From the NCBI GenBank assembly GCA_000510425.1, contig AZKM01000016.1, positions 1-64,000 on the forward strand: a DNA stretch of 64,000 nucleotides, in the 5' to 3' direction. The position numbers and the translations under genes are program-made. Below the pieces are notes generated by a model that was not told where the DNA came from, made no database searches, and saw only the letters and a list, made by a program, of their open reading frames with translations. Positions 63,167-64,000 of the stretch are shown one piece after another. This DNA is from Eubacterium nodatum ATCC 33099. Its GTDB lineage: Bacteria; Bacillota; Clostridia; Peptostreptococcales; Anaerovoracaceae. Position 1 is the stretch's first letter; each line of letters starts with the position of its first letter.

Positions 63167-64000
63167 TTAAAGGGGCATTCTACCCTCATACATTATGCTA
63201 AATTCTCCGTATGCCTTCCCCCAGTTTCTAATTGGCTGAGTCCATTTGCCGGTAACCTGAAGTGTTGAAAGATACAGAGCCTTTAGTAGAGCTTTATTGC
63301 TAGGAAATACCGCTCTTTGTCTATTGAGTTTCTTGTATGTACTATTCAGGCTCTCTATCGCATTTGTTGTATATATTATCTTCCTCACATCTGACGAAAA
63401 CTTGAATATTGGCGTCAGGACATCCCAGTTTTTATGCCAGCTCTTCATGGAGTTTGGATACTTTGAATTCCATTTCTCTGTAACACGCTCTAATTGTTCC
63501 TTGCCTTTAGTTTCATCCGCTGCAAGGTATATTTTCTTTAGGTCTGATGCAAACTCTTTCATATCCTTGTATGAGACGTATTTTAGCGTATTTCTAACCT
63601 GGTGCACAACACATCTTTGGTACTCAGTATTAGGAAATGCTGCTGAGATTGCTTCTTTTATCCCTGATAGTCCATCAGCACAGATTACCATAACATCTTT
63701 TACCCCTCTGTTCTTCAGTCTGTTAAGAACTCCAAGCCAGTATTTGCTACTCTCATTTTCACCAATTTCAAGACTTATTACATCTTTCATGCCGTCACAG
63801 TTGATTCCCATTATTACATACGCAGCAAGTTTGCGAATTATGTTGTCATCCCTAACAGAGAAGTGAACAGCATCAATGAAGAGTATTGGGTAGATATCAT
63901 CAAGAGGTCTGTTCTGCCAATCCTCAATATCTTGAAGTACCTTGTCGGTTACATCTGATATGAAGCTTTCGCTGCATTCAAATCCATAAATTTCCTCTAT
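63167..64000 (-). CDS. IS256-family (Mutator) transposase, 5' end beyond window
   Basis: The last 277 codons of an IS256-type transposase are open from the window edge to the stop at 63167. All three catalytic positions are present: Asp in LFIDAVHFSVRD, Asp in VICADGLSG and Glu in TTNAIESLN. The histidine-cysteine block CVVHQVRNTLKYV and the C-terminal VTGKWTQPIRNWG, both typical of the family, are also present. No frameshift is seen, so the element may be intact and active. About 110-130 N-terminal residues lie outside. Confidence 0.93.
   Translation of the reverse strand: MEEIYGFECSESFISDVTDKVLQDIEDWQNRPLDDIYPILFIDAVHFSVRDDNIIRKLAAYVIMGINCDGMKDVISLEIGENESSKYWLGVLNRLKNRGVKDVMVICADGLSGIKEAISAAFPNTEYQRCVVHQVRNTLKYVSYKDMKEFASDLKKIYLAADETKGKEQLERVTEKWNSKYPNSMKSWHKNWDVLTPIFKFSSDVRKIIYTTNAIESLNSTYKKLNRQRAVFPSNKALLKALYLSTLQVTGKWTQPIRNWGKAYGEFSIMYEGRMPL

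Overview
The window comes from a low-GC, Gram-positive anaerobe of the Clostridia. The evidence is the pyruvate carboxylase, the 2[4Fe-4S] ferredoxin beside a Rex regulator, the small-form SRP RNA beside dnaX, the FtsEX plus M23 hydrolase set, the ECF vitamin transporters and the KTGD-type wall-sorting signal. An oral or gut Eubacterium/Anaerovoracaceae-like lineage is my best guess, but the sequence alone does not fix it. Almost every gene is on the minus strand. Only the ferredoxin, one surface protein and an IS30 relic read plus.

Layout. 1-800: an IS30-type transposase relic and non-coding debris. 806-9360: a three-gene operon of exported proteins (two carry transcobalamin-like DUF4430 domains, one is a beta-propeller/Ig protein) behind a complete cobalamin riboswitch with its own promoter and terminator. 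9379-15480: a second cobalamin-riboswitch unit with a small unknown protein, an ECF transporter (EcfT, fused double EcfA, long S component), a TIM-barrel protein and a lysine-rich membrane-anchored protein. 15544-18255: a Cys-rich small-domain protein and two CobW-type GTPases, the second led by a possible structured RNA. Read together, 806-15480 looks like a surface-to-cytoplasm corrinoid capture and import system, with metal-handling genes next to it.

18268-30330 is ordinary core: DUF445, recX, a phosphopantetheinyl transferase, a YerC/TrpR-like regulator, a C-terminal processing protease, recJ, an EnvC-like hydrolase, ftsX, ftsE, a DUF3267 peptidase, recR, ybaB, dnaX and SRP RNA. 30450-35720 is an accessory block (TetR, DUF1254/DUF1214 protein, alkylsulfatase-like hydrolase, acyltransferase-like membrane protein) bounded by SRP RNA on one side and an IS-end relic on the other. 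35749-53899 returns to core genes: a P-loop/Asp23 protein, ferredoxin, rex, acpP, an ABC-F ATPase, the tsaD-rimI-tsaB-tsaE cluster, a RibU-like S component, a PepV-like dipeptidase, an Nfu-like protein, pyruvate carboxylase, MscS, typA, a DUF2207 protein and LemA.

53900-64000 is a surface-protein and IS-relic region. An 1819-residue wall-anchored adhesin-like protein sits between two directly repeated relics of one unassigned insertion sequence. A truncated membrane-protein gene follows. Then comes a plus-strand FMN-binding/LRR surface protein preceded by 64-65 bp tandem repeats, and last an IS256-family element that runs off the window. No tRNA, rRNA or CRISPR array was seen.
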